From Bacillus sp. RO2 (lineage in GTDB: Bacteria; Bacillota; Bacilli; Bacillales; Bacillaceae_I), in contig NZ_JAAXCU010000012.1 in the NCBI RefSeq assembly GCF_012911845.1, positions 1-36,969 of the forward strand: a stretch of DNA of 36,969 nucleotides, in the 5' to 3' direction. The first letter of the stretch is position 1. Each line of letters begins with the position of its first letter. Below the pieces are notes generated by a model. That model had not been told where the DNA came from. It saw nothing but the letters and a program-made list of their open reading frames with translations, and made no database searches. Shown one piece after another: positions 1 to 7,544 of this stretch. Position numbers and translations under genes: made by a program.

Positions 1-113
1 CTAGGAAAGCGAAGCCATTTGCGGAAATCAACAGCGGTGTCTATTCAGATACCTATCTATACCTTTTCAGTCGCCGCAGGAAAGCGAAGCGCCTGGAACG
101 GAGATCAACAGTT
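1..113. repeat. Degraded copies of a dispersed Bacillaceae repeat
   Basis: Two related blocks lie side by side. The first (1-40) is base-for-base the same as 22633-22672, inside the MITE-like element at 22495-22710. The second (about 77-111) repeats the core AGGAAAGCGAAGC...GGARATCAACAG with changes. After base 40 the first copy diverges, but ends in CTTTTCAGTCGC, close to the right inverted repeat of the 22-kb element. These are probably decayed, nested copies of the same non-coding element. No gene is seen from 1 to 167. Confidence 0.7.
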
Positions 114-167
114 CATAGTAACTACTAAAACTATTTTTTTACACAAATCTTTCTTTTAATTATACCA

Positions 168-199
168 GAAAAGCATGCCTGCTATGAGACATGCTTTTC
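168..199 (-). terminator. Hairpin after the sugar-binding protein gene
   Basis: GAAAAGCATG (168-177) pairs with CATGCTTTTC (190-199) around a 12-nt loop, just past the stop codon of the minus-strand gene ending at 211. The U-rich run lies inside the stem rather than after it, so this is a moderate-quality terminator for the ABC operon. Confidence 0.5.
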
Positions 200-210
200 G
201 AAAATAGTGA

Positions 211-1488
211 TTATTTTAGGTTATCCCATGTAGTTTGGAAGCGCTCAAGAACTGTGTCGTAGTCGATTCTTCCAGCAGCGTATTCTTGGATTGTTGCTGC
301 AAACTCTTTGTTTGCTCCATCCGGCCACATGAACCAAGTCCAAGGAACCGTTTTTTCCGCAGTAGAGTACTCAAGGATAGATTGGCCAAGGTCACCAAGT
401 CCAGCTGGCTCGATGTTATCGAATGCCGGGATGAAGGCGAACTCTTCTGTGATGTAGCGTTTACCAGTTTCAGAGGATACCATCCAGTTTAAGAATGTTT
501 TTGCCTCTTCGATATTTTCAGAGTTTTTGTTGATCGCCCAGTTGTTTGGAACCCCAACAGGAAGGCTGTCTGCACTCGCATCATCATTGATTGGAATTGG
601 AAGGAAGCCCATGTTCATATCTGGATCTACTTCATAGATCATGTTTTCCGTCCAGTTACCTTGTTGAAGCATAGCAGTTTGACCGCTTGCAAATTGTGTA
701 ACTTGTGTATTGTAGTCTGTTGTTAATGGATTGTCGTTACCAAAGTTGATTTCAGCATCAAGAACTTCTTTGAAATCTTCAAAATGCTTGTTACCAACAA
801 TTTTCTCAGATCCATCGTAAAGTCCAGCGATGAACGCTTCTGGGTCGTCTTGTTGTGCAAAAGGAATGTTAAGTAAATGTTGCCCGATTACCCACCACTC
901 TGCATAACCAGCAGAGAAAGGCGTGATGCCTGCCGCTTCTAATTTTTCAGCAGCAGCTTTCAATTCTGTAATATTTGTAGGAGGTTCTGTGATACCAGCT
1001 TCCTCAAACAAGTCTTTGTTGTAAATAAATCCGTATCCTTCAAGGTTTACAGGCATTCCGTAAAGCTTGCCGTCTTCTGGATCTGTCATTGGTACTTTAC
1101 CGATTGGTAGAACGTGCTCTGCCCATGGCTCTTCAGAAAGATCTGCTAAGTGCTCTTTCCAAAGCTCAAGCTCTTTAAATCCACCGTTGTTGAAGATGTC
1201 CGGCTGCTCACCAGATGCAAACTTTGCTTTAAGTGCTGCACCGTAATCTGCTCCTCCACCAACTGTTTCTAATTTAACTTTGATGTTCGGATGTTCTGCT
1301 TCGAATTCTTTGATCATTTCAGCTAACTGGTCGGCGATTTCTACTTTAAATTGGAAAAGATTCAGTGTAACTTGATCTCCATCCCCGGAGTTGTTGTCAT
1401 TGTTGCCGGAAGAATTATCGCTAGAACAGCCTGCGAAAATTCCAACCACTAACGACAACGATAATAAAAGAAGTACTAATCGTTTCAT
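211..1488 (-). CDS. Sugar ABC transporter substrate-binding lipoprotein
   Basis: 425 aa. The N-terminus is a lipoprotein signal: KR, a hydrophobic stretch, then lipobox IFAGC with the acylated Cys at residue 21, followed by a flexible Ser/Asn/Gly/Asp-rich tether. The rest has the layout of the family 1 solute-binding proteins (COG1653, MalE/MsmE type), of normal length. It would sit on the outer face of the membrane and hand a sugar, probably a malto-oligosaccharide, to the two permeases encoded just upstream on the same strand. The start has a strong AAGGGGGG site. It lies 81 bp after the second permease; that gap holds a GC-rich GGCC...GGCC stretch that could fold and adjust expression. Family is clear; the substrate is inferred from the cre-like operators shared with the amylase-pullulanase gene. 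Confidence 0.9.
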   Translation of the reverse strand: MKRLVLLLLSLSLVVGIFAGCSSDNSSGNNDNNSGDGDQVTLNLFQFKVEIADQLAEMIKEFEAEHPNIKVKLETVGGGADYGAALKAKFASGEQPDIFNNGGFKELELWKEHLADLSEEPWAEHVLPIGKVPMTDPEDGKLYGMPVNLEGYGFIYNKDLFEEAGITEPPTNITELKAAAEKLEAAGITPFSAGYAEWWVIGQHLLNIPFAQQDDPEAFIAGLYDGSEKIVGNKHFEDFKEVLDAEINFGNDNPLTTDYNTQVTQFASGQTAMLQQGNWTENMIYEVDPDMNMGFLPIPINDDASADSLPVGVPNNWAINKNSENIEEAKTFLNWMVSSETGKRYITEEFAFIPAFDNIEPAGLGDLGQSILEYSTAEKTVPWTWFMWPDGANKEFAATIQEYAAGRIDYDTVLERFQTTWDNLK

Positions 1489-1569
1489 TGTATTGCCCCC
1501 CTTGTTTTAAATGAAAAATTTTATAGTAACTTGACAGTGGCCACAGTAAGGTTGCGGCCCATGCTAAGT

Positions 1570-2397
1570 CTACTTAACAGAACCTGCGGCAATCCCCTTA
1601 ATGATATGCCTTTGTAAAAATAAGAAGAAAATGATGATCGGTGCAATCCCCAGCATTAATGCTGCAAGCCCCATATCCCATTGCTTCGTGTACTGCGCAA
1701 AGAACGAGCTTGTTGCAAGCGGAATCGTTCTAAGCTCCGCTGTCTGTAGAACAAGTAACGGCAATAGATAATCGTTCCAAATCCAAAGTGTGTTCAGAAT
1801 AACTACTGTGACCGTAATTGGTTTGAGGAGTGGGAATACAATTCTCCAAAATACCCCAAACTGACTGCAACCATCAATTCGCGCTGCTTCCTCAATTTCA
1901 ACCGGTACAGTTTTCACAAACCCATGATAAAGGAAAAGTGAAAGCGGTACGCCGAAACCGAAGTACATGATGACGATACCCGGGATGCTATTGATAAGGT
2001 TTAGCGCGCCACCTAGCTTCATCAATGGGATCATAACCGTTTGGAACGGAATGACCATGGCAGAAACAATGATGACAAATAATATTTTACTAAACTTTCC
2101 GGGAGTGCGGACCATTTTCCACGCAGCCATCGAACTAATGACAACAATTCCGATGTTGCTGAGAACCGTGATGATCAGCGAGTTCCAGAAGGCACGCGGG
2201 AATTGAATGATTTCCCACACTTTGGCATAGTTGCTAAAAAGGATTTCTGTCGGCAATGCTGCCGCGTCAATCAGTATTTCACTAAAGCTTTTCACTGAAT
2301 TTATGATGACAAAGTAAAAGGGAATGAGGAATAGGATTGCCAGAAGGATTCCTATAACTTCAAGCACAAAGGTTCTTTTGGTATACTTTTGATCCAT
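1570..2397 (-). CDS. Sugar ABC transporter permease, MalG type
   Basis: 275 aa, about six membrane helices. It carries the EAA loop that contacts the ATPase (EEAARIDGCSQFGVFWRI, then the FPLLKP turn), typical of carbohydrate MalG/MsmG permeases (COG0395). Its ATG overlaps the stop of the preceding permease by one base (TAATG), so the two are translationally coupled. With the upstream MalF-type permease it forms the membrane channel. No ATPase gene is present in the operon; in Bacillus such importers commonly borrow a shared MsmX/MsmK-type ATPase encoded elsewhere, and that is the likely arrangement here. Confidence 0.92.
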   Translation of the reverse strand: MDQKYTKRTFVLEVIGILLAILFLIPFYFVIINSVKSFSEILIDAAALPTEILFSNYAKVWEIIQFPRAFWNSLIITVLSNIGIVVISSMAAWKMVRTPGKFSKILFVIIVSAMVIPFQTVMIPLMKLGGALNLINSIPGIVIMYFGFGVPLSLFLYHGFVKTVPVEIEEAARIDGCSQFGVFWRIVFPLLKPITVTVVILNTLWIWNDYLLPLLVLQTAELRTIPLATSSFFAQYTKQWDMGLAALMLGIAPIIIFFLFLQRHIIKGIAAGSVK

Positions 2398-3365
2398 TAT
2401 GCCTCAACCTCCCGTTTCTTTGTTGCCATTACTTGGAACGTCGTAAAGATTGCCACGACTACAAAGAAGATGATTGCTTTTGCCGTTCCAAGTCCATAAC
2501 GGTTATTTTGGAACGCTTCTTGATAGATGTTAATGGCCACTGACTGTGTGGAGTTGAATGGCCCACCGCCTGTTAAACTCAGGTTCAGGTCGAATATTTT
2601 GAATGCCATCGCGATTGTCAGGAAGAAACAGATCGTGAAGGCTGGTAAAATTAACGGAATGATAATTTTGGTGATAAGGGTGAAGTTGTTGGCTCCATCT
2701 ATTCTAGCCGCTTCCAGCAAGGAATTATCCACCCCTTGAAGGGCTGCAATGTAGATAATCATCATGTAACCGCTGATTTGCCAAGCGAATACGATGACGA
2801 TTCCCCAAAATGCTGTTGTTTCATCTCCAAGCCAAGGAAGCTTGAAAAAGGAAAGCCCCGTAAGTTCTCCAACTGATGCAAATCCTCTGACGAAAATGAA
2901 CTGCCAGATAAATCCGAGCAATAGACCTCCGATGACGTTCGGGATGAAGAAGACGGTTCTTAAGATATTTTTCGTTTTCAATGCTGCATTTAATAACAGC
3001 GCGAGCCCAAAACCAATTAAATTACTGATGATAACCGCTGCGAACATGAACTTCGTCGTGAATATGAAAGAGTTAAAGAATACTTCGTCATTCGTGAAGA
3101 TTCGCTTATAGTTTTCAAGTCCCACCCACTCAATCGCGGAACTGACACCGTTCCAGGAAGTAAAAGAATAATAGATTCCCATAAGGAACGGAATGATTTG
3201 GATAACAAAGAAAAAAATAAGTGCAGGTCCGACAAATGCTGTGTACGTTAATATGCTCTTAAGCTTGGCTTTCCTTTTCGGATCGCCCTTCACATCATGC
3301 AACTTCATCCTGCCTGAACTATTCGGCACAACAGGATCCACTTTCGGTTCAATTTTAGTCTCCAT
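2397..3365 (-). CDS. Sugar ABC transporter permease, MalF type
   Basis: 322 aa. A hydrophilic N-terminal tail of about 35 residues, rich in Lys/Pro/Val, precedes six membrane helices. The EAA loop LEAARIDGANNFTLITKI followed by IPLILP is intact. This is the COG1175 (MalF/MsmF) half of a carbohydrate importer and the first gene of the three-gene operon. The start has GGCGGTGAG seven bases upstream. The promoter region just upstream holds a TATAAT flanked by two cre-like sites, so the operon is probably repressed by CcpA or by a LacI-family maltodextrin regulator. Confidence 0.92.
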   Translation of the reverse strand: METKIEPKVDPVVPNSSGRMKLHDVKGDPKRKAKLKSILTYTAFVGPALIFFFVIQIIPFLMGIYYSFTSWNGVSSAIEWVGLENYKRIFTNDEVFFNSFIFTTKFMFAAVIISNLIGFGLALLLNAALKTKNILRTVFFIPNVIGGLLLGFIWQFIFVRGFASVGELTGLSFFKLPWLGDETTAFWGIVIVFAWQISGYMMIIYIAALQGVDNSLLEAARIDGANNFTLITKIIIPLILPAFTICFFLTIAMAFKIFDLNLSLTGGGPFNSTQSVAINIYQEAFQNNRYGLGTAKAIIFFVVVAIFTTFQVMATKKREVEA

Positions 3366-3383
3366 CGTTACTCACCGCCTATT

Positions 3384-3417
3384 TGTAAACGCTTTCCTAC
3401 ATTATAAAACGCTTCCA
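3384..3417 (-). promoter_or_regulatory. ABC operon promoter with two cre-like sites
   Basis: TGTAAACGCTTTCC (3384-3397) matches the cre consensus at 13 of 14 positions. ATAAAACGCTTCCA (3404-3417) matches at 12. The two start 20 bp apart. Read on the minus strand, a perfect TATAAT (3406-3401) lies between and partly within them, with a weak CTGAAA about 16 bp upstream. Sites over the -10 and start point fit repression by CcpA or a LacI-type sugar regulator. The minus-strand form GTGGAAGCGTTT also occurs upstream of the amylase-pullulanase gene at 21816-21827 (plus strand). Confidence 0.75.
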
Positions 3418-3513
3418 CACCATTTCAGGGTCACTCAATTGACCACATAGGGGTACTGGATTGATAGATGGATTAGAGGTAGGGGTTTCGACAGAGGGAC
3501 AGAAATACCTTCT

Positions 3514-3526
3514 GGGGTCTGACCCC
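3514..3526. repeat. GGGGTCTGACCCC dispersed motif, copy 1
   Basis: A GC-rich interrupted palindrome, GGGGTCTGACCCC, in an AT-rich intergenic region ahead of the cyclase gene. The core recurs at 5292-5303 and 6831-6842. A GGGACAGAAATA stretch sits just before it (about 3496), which recalls the GGGACAGGCAC hairpins at 21991 and 22752. Confidence 0.6.
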
Positions 3527-3578
3527 TTATTTAAATTTTAATATTAATTTACAATTCCTAATGTTTCATTGAATATTC

Positions 3579-3587
3579 TGATATAAT
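3579..3587 (+). promoter_or_regulatory. Extended -10 promoter of the diguanylate cyclase gene
   Basis: TG-A-TATAAT is a perfect extended -10 element with no clear -35. Transcription would begin near 3594. That makes the in-frame ATG at 3597 almost leaderless and supports the later start at 3636, which has its own ribosome site. Confidence 0.6.
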
Positions 3588-3635
3588 GGAAGAAATATGC
3601 TAATTAAATTTATTTATTGGAAAAGTAGGAGTACG

Positions 3636-5264
3636 ATGACTATTAGACAGCAGTTTTCATTGTTTTTTGACCAGATGGCAGATATGGTCTTTTTGGTTGA
3701 GTGGAAAAATAACGAATTATGGTACACAAGTGTAAACCCATCTGCGCAACAGAAGCTTGGGATCGATATGGTGGGCAGAAGATTGGTAGATGTTCTTCCA
3801 CATTCCGTTTTTACCTTACTGGACGAGAATTATACAAAGTGCATACAGTCAAAGAAGCCTGTAACCTACTCAGATTTGAATTTATTTGAAAGTCATCTTC
3901 CTGCTTCTGAAACCAGCCTCACTTATATAGAGGAAGATGGAAAAACATTTGTGCTGGCGATCACCAAAGATGTAAGTGCCATGAAAAAGAAAGCGGAGGA
4001 TTATATTTTTCTGGAATCGTTGGTAGCAAACACAGTGGATGCCATGCTTGTCATCGACATGGAAGGCGCTGTTCTGAAAATTAATGGAGCATTTGTCCAA
4101 CAATTTGGTTGGAGTGCTTCTGAACTAATCGGACAATCGTGGGTATCATTCCCCATTACACCAAGTGAATTGAAAACGCAAACATTGGATACGTTGGCCC
4201 TTATAAAGAAAAGGCAATCCGTTCCTCCACAAGAAACTGTCCGGCTTACAAAAGAAGGAAGGTCCATTCACACTTCTGTCAGCTATTCGCCCATCCTGAA
4301 TGAAGAAAACAAAGTCGTTGCCATTTCCATGATCTATCGCAACATCCAGCATTTAAAAGAACTTGAGGGAAAATTGGAAGAAAGCCATGACGCCTATAAA
4401 TCTTTATTTTCCTATCATAAGAACGCTGTATGTATGGTAAATGATGATGGAATTATTGAAAATATCAATGATGCCTGTGTGACCATTACAGGTTATCCAA
4501 GCGAAGTCATCATTGGATTTAATATTGTAGAGTACGCCAAAAAGGTTGTTCCGGATTTAGACCTGAACAAGACGAAGCGTGGCGAGGTGACAAACTATGA
4601 GTTGTTATTCCCTCATTCTAAAGGGCGCGACCTGTACTTGTCCGTCACAAATGTACCTATCATTGTAAAAGGCATAGTTAAGGGTACATATATCATTGCC
4701 CAAGACATTACGGAAAAACGATACATAGAAAAAGAAAGAGAAAAACTGCAGGAACAGCTTACCTTTCAAGCCTATCATGATAGCCTGACAGAGCTACCCA
4801 ACAGAAGGTTATTAGAAGAAAAACTAGAGGAATCGTTGATCAATGCGCAGAGAAACCAAAGCATGCTTGCGTTGTTTTTCTTAGATTGTGATCATTTAAA
4901 AGAAGTAAACGACACTTTCGGACACGAAATAGGGGATGAACTGCTCATTGCGTTCTCGAGAAGATTGATGATGTCTATAAGAAAAGGTGATATTGTCGCA
5001 CGATTAGGCGGTGATGAATTTGTCATCTTGCTTCACGGCATAGAAGACATGACACAGGTAAACAAAGTGGCTGACCGGATTTTGACAACATTAGGGAACC
5101 CTTATACCATTCACGGTCACCAAATACATGCAACATCCTCCATTGGTATCTCCACTTACCCAGCCAATGGAACAACCGTCAAACAACTCTTCCGCAAAGC
5201 CGACCAAGCCCTCTACGCCGTCAAAAACGCCGGCCGCAACAACTACCGGATAAGCGCGGTTTAG
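3636..5264 (+). CDS. PAS-PAS-PAS-GGDEF diguanylate cyclase
   Basis: 542 aa from the ATG at 3636, which follows AGGAG at 3627-3631. An in-frame ATG at 3597 would add 13 residues but falls right at the predicted transcription start. Three PAS-like sensor domains occupy about residues 5-110, 120-240 and 255-370 (for example VDAMLVIDMEGAVLKING and AVCMVNDDGIIENIND). A GGDEF domain follows, opening with HDSLTELPNRR. The active-site motif GGDEF is intact at 458-462. The product-binding I-site RxxD (R449, D452) sits the canonical five residues before it, so feedback inhibition by c-di-GMP is expected. There are no membrane segments, so it should be cytosolic. It makes c-di-GMP from two GTP; the ligand sensed is unknown. 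A c-di-GMP-I riboswitch lies at 22128-22220. Confidence 0.93.
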   Translation: MTIRQQFSLFFDQMADMVFLVEWKNNELWYTSVNPSAQQKLGIDMVGRRLVDVLPHSVFTLLDENYTKCIQSKKPVTYSDLNLFESHLPASETSLTYIEEDGKTFVLAITKDVSAMKKKAEDYIFLESLVANTVDAMLVIDMEGAVLKINGAFVQQFGWSASELIGQSWVSFPITPSELKTQTLDTLALIKKRQSVPPQETVRLTKEGRSIHTSVSYSPILNEENKVVAISMIYRNIQHLKELEGKLEESHDAYKSLFSYHKNAVCMVNDDGIIENINDACVTITGYPSEVIIGFNIVEYAKKVVPDLDLNKTKRGEVTNYELLFPHSKGRDLYLSVTNVPIIVKGIVKGTYIIAQDITEKRYIEKEREKLQEQLTFQAYHDSLTELPNRRLLEEKLEESLINAQRNQSMLALFFLDCDHLKEVNDTFGHEIGDELLIAFSRRLMMSIRKGDIVARLGGDEFVILLHGIEDMTQVNKVADRILTTLGNPYTIHGHQIHATSSIGISTYPANGTTVKQLFRKADQALYAVKNAGRNNYRISAV

Positions 5265-5285
5265 CACGGTGGAGAGATGAAGGAG

Positions 5286-5319
5286 TAAAGAGGGGTCTGA
5301 CCCTCAGTCAATTAAAGCA
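5286..5319. repeat. Split repeat TAAAGAGGGGTCTGACCC-N8-TTAAAGCA, copy A
   Basis: TAAAGAGGGGTCTGACCC (5286-5303), eight unrelated bases, then TTAAAGCA (5312-5319). The same two blocks with the same 8-bp gap recur at 6825-6858. Both copies follow a stop codon by about 20 bases. The block contains the GGGGTCTGACCC palindrome. Confidence 0.7.
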
Positions 5320-5342
5320 TTAATGCAATAAAGCTACCCGCT

Positions 5343-5378
5343 CCCCCGAGTGAAGTCTTCTCGGGGGTTCTTGTTTTT
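5343..5378 (+). terminator. Terminator after the diguanylate cyclase gene
   Basis: CCCCCGAG (5343-5350) pairs with CTCGGGGG (5360-5367) around a 9-nt loop, followed by TTCTTGTTTTT. A textbook intrinsic terminator. It lies directly upstream of the promoter of the next gene. Confidence 0.9.
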
Positions 5379-5384
5379 GTTGTA

Positions 5385-5393
5385 TGTTATACT
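5385..5393 (+). promoter_or_regulatory. Probable promoter of the dehydrogenase gene
   Basis: TGT-TATACT is an extended -10 element immediately after the preceding terminator and about 34 bp ahead of the ATG at 5427. No good -35 hexamer is visible. Confidence 0.45.
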
Positions 5394-5426
5394 TTTTAAA
5401 TATACTGATAATGAGGAGTGGTAGTT

Positions 5427-6806
5427 ATGGCTAATCAGACGAGGATGATTGTACAGGAGTCTTTGGATGCGTTACTGGAGGATTCTGCTTTTTTGCCAGA
5501 GCTTGATGGAGATTCCAGGAAGCAGGCGTTTACCTCCCTGGGTGCGATCCTTTCTACACCAAACCATCTACATAAATCATTTCTGCGAATTGCGCTCGAA
5601 AATGGAAGCGTTGTCAGAATTCCCGCGTTCCGGGTACAACACAACAATGCTCTAGGTCCTTATAAGGGTGGGATACGCTTTCATGAAACCGTCAACGAGG
5701 AAGAAGTCATTAATCTTGCATCCTTGATGACTTTGAAAAATGCCTTACATGACGTGCCATATGGTGGCGGTAAGGGCGGTATCGTACTAGATCCTCGTTC
5801 CTTTTCTGTGAAGGAACTTCATTTAATATGCAAAAAATATGTTCAGTATTTTAGCGATATCTTAGGACCTGACAAGGATATTCCCGCCCCGGACATGGGT
5901 TCCGGTGAACGAGAAATGGACTGGATGATGGCAGAGTACAAAAGCATTCGCCCAGGCCAGCCGTATAAAGGTAGTTTTACTGGTAAAAGTGTGATAAACG
6001 GTGGATCTCTTGGCCGCCGGGAGGCAACTGGGAAGGGCGTTTACTTTTCCTTCCGTTACTTGTTACATGATTTCCTAAAAGAACAGCGTAAATTCCTGAC
6101 CAACAACGAAAACGTTTTTGCTAAGACGGCTTTGGATTATGACGGAAGCCCGCTGACTATAGCGGTTCAGGGATTTGGAAATGTTGGATCTGTTGCAGCA
6201 CTAGAAGCTTATCAATGTCAGCATCTGCAAAATAAAGTGGTAGCAGTAAGCGACCGTAATGTAACTTTATATAATTCGGACGGTCTTGATATCCCATCAT
6301 TGGTAAAGTTCGTCGCACTCAACGGCGGTGATCTGCCAACTACTGAGAATCAATTAGAGGATGCTCAAATCAAAGCCACCATTCGCGACCGCGGGGACAT
6401 CTTATATTTTGATGTGGACACGTTAATTTTAGCTGCACTCGAAGATCAAATACATGATGCAAATAAAGAAAAGATTAAAGCGCGGATTATTGTCGAAGGC
6501 GCCAATGCTCCAGTAACAAGCGAAGCGGACCTATACTTAAGTGACAAAGGGGTCATTATCATACCGGATATCCTGGCAAATGCAGGTGGGGTCATCGTGT
6601 CCTATTTTGAGTGGATGCAAGGGCGTGAAACCCAATTCTATACCGAAGAACAGGTATACAAACTCCTGCTCGAAAAAATGAAAAACACCATGGACACCAT
6701 ACTGCCAGCCTTCTTCGGCGACCCCCACCCACTAAGACAAAACTGCTACATCCACTCCGTCATGAAACTCTCCACCGTCCTCTACAGGCAGGGGAAACTT
6801 TATTGA
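5427..6806 (+). CDS. Glu/Leu/Phe/Val family amino acid dehydrogenase
   Basis: 459 aa from ATG 5427, which has GAGGAG at 5413-5418; a GTG at 5418 lies inside that ribosome site and is unlikely. It has the dimerisation and catalytic N-domain (PYKGGIRFH, then GGGKGG with the catalytic Lys, then PAPDMGSGEREMDWM) and the Rossmann domain with VQGFGNVG. This matches NAD(P)-dependent glutamate dehydrogenases, which interconvert glutamate and 2-oxoglutarate plus ammonia. It is about 30 residues longer than RocG/GudB of Bacillus subtilis, partly because of a segment around KEQRKFLTNNENVFAKTALDYDG before the nucleotide-binding domain. It may be a divergent GDH with another preferred substrate, so no gene symbol is given. 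It stands alone, with a terminator on each side. Confidence 0.88.
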   Translation: MANQTRMIVQESLDALLEDSAFLPELDGDSRKQAFTSLGAILSTPNHLHKSFLRIALENGSVVRIPAFRVQHNNALGPYKGGIRFHETVNEEEVINLASLMTLKNALHDVPYGGGKGGIVLDPRSFSVKELHLICKKYVQYFSDILGPDKDIPAPDMGSGEREMDWMMAEYKSIRPGQPYKGSFTGKSVINGGSLGRREATGKGVYFSFRYLLHDFLKEQRKFLTNNENVFAKTALDYDGSPLTIAVQGFGNVGSVAALEAYQCQHLQNKVVAVSDRNVTLYNSDGLDIPSLVKFVALNGGDLPTTENQLEDAQIKATIRDRGDILYFDVDTLILAALEDQIHDANKEKIKARIIVEGANAPVTSEADLYLSDKGVIIIPDILANAGGVIVSYFEWMQGRETQFYTEEQVYKLLLEKMKNTMDTILPAFFGDPHPLRQNCYIHSVMKLSTVLYRQGKLY

Positions 6807-6824
6807 GGTGTAGTGGTAAAGAGG

Positions 6825-6858
6825 TAAAGAGGGGTCTGACCCGCTGTGCGTTAAAGCA
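6825..6858. repeat. Split repeat TAAAGAGGGGTCTGACCC-N8-TTAAAGCA, copy B
   Basis: Same two conserved blocks and the same 8-bp spacing as the copy at 5286-5319, about 20 bases after the dehydrogenase stop codon and just before the bidirectional terminator. Confidence 0.7.
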
Positions 6859-6871
6859 CAAAAGAAAAACA

Positions 6872-6919
6872 AAAAAAGCCGAAAAGAGGTAGGGTTTTCC
6901 CTTTCTGTTTCGGCTTTTG
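6872..6919. terminator. Bidirectional terminator between dehydrogenase and VanZ-like genes
   Basis: AAAAAGCCGAAA and TTTCGGCTTTT form the outer stem, with A/T runs outside on both strands. It serves the plus-strand dehydrogenase gene and the minus-strand VanZ-like gene, which converge here. Confidence 0.85.
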
Positions 6920-6929
6920 ATTTTCCGTT

Positions 6930-7427
6930 TTAACTTGCTTGTTCTTCGTTTTTCGGTTTGCGTTTCTCGACTAACAAGTGGCTTATTCCAGCATAAAGGA
7001 CGATACCCACCAAAGCACCAATGCTATCCAACAGCACATCACTTACCTGGCCGCTTCTACCTGGAACGAAAAGCTGATGAACCTCGTCAGAGATGGCATA
7101 CAATAGAGAAATAATAAAAGCTGCACCCATGCTCCTCCAGCCACGTCCCCCGCTTCTTCTCACCGCATTAAAAGAAAGGATCGCAAGCAGCATATAAGCA
7201 AGAAAGTGCGCATTTTTTCTAACAAAGAAACTAATTTCCTCCATTTTAAATTCAGCAGCAGGCATGACTTGCTCTACCACCTCATTAACCCACTCTGTTA
7301 TTCCTCCGCTCAAATCCGCTGATTGTTCTCCTTGCTGGGAGGAAAGAAAGAAGATCAATGCCATCCATCCAACCACAAGCACCCAAGATACTACCGCAAT
7401 CACTTTTTTGTGAATCTGAAACTGCAT
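6930..7427 (-). CDS. VanZ-like family membrane protein
   Basis: 165 aa with about four membrane helices. The motif series WMALIFFLSSQ near the N-terminus, VRKNAHFLAYMLLA in the middle and AISDEVHQLFVPGRSGQVSDVLLDSIG toward the C-terminus is the VanZ-like (PF04892) signature, and the length is normal. VanZ itself gives low-level teicoplanin resistance by an unclear route; chromosomal homologues in Bacillus are mostly uncharacterised, so no resistance is claimed. It is a single-gene unit with GGGAG upstream of the ATG. Confidence 0.88.
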   Translation of the reverse strand: MQFQIHKKVIAVVSWVLVVGWMALIFFLSSQQGEQSADLSGGITEWVNEVVEQVMPAAEFKMEEISFFVRKNAHFLAYMLLAILSFNAVRRSGGRGWRSMGAAFIISLLYAISDEVHQLFVPGRSGQVSDVLLDSIGALVGIVLYAGISHLLVEKRKPKNEEQAS

Positions 7428-7544
7428 CCTACTACTCCCTAAAAACTGTTAATATTTAACTGAATATTAAACAATTATAGCACATCTTCTATCCTTACTC
7501 TATCACTACAGAAACTAACATACGCTCAAAAAACCCTTACTCCA

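Noticed and set aside
5418-5426. GTG start for the dehydrogenase gene
   Set aside because: The GTG overlaps the GAGGAG ribosome site that serves the ATG at 5427.
6930-7427. Glycopeptide resistance gene
   Set aside because: Only a VanZ-like fold is seen; there is no vanH, vanA or vanX, and most chromosomal VanZ-like proteins have no shown resistance role.
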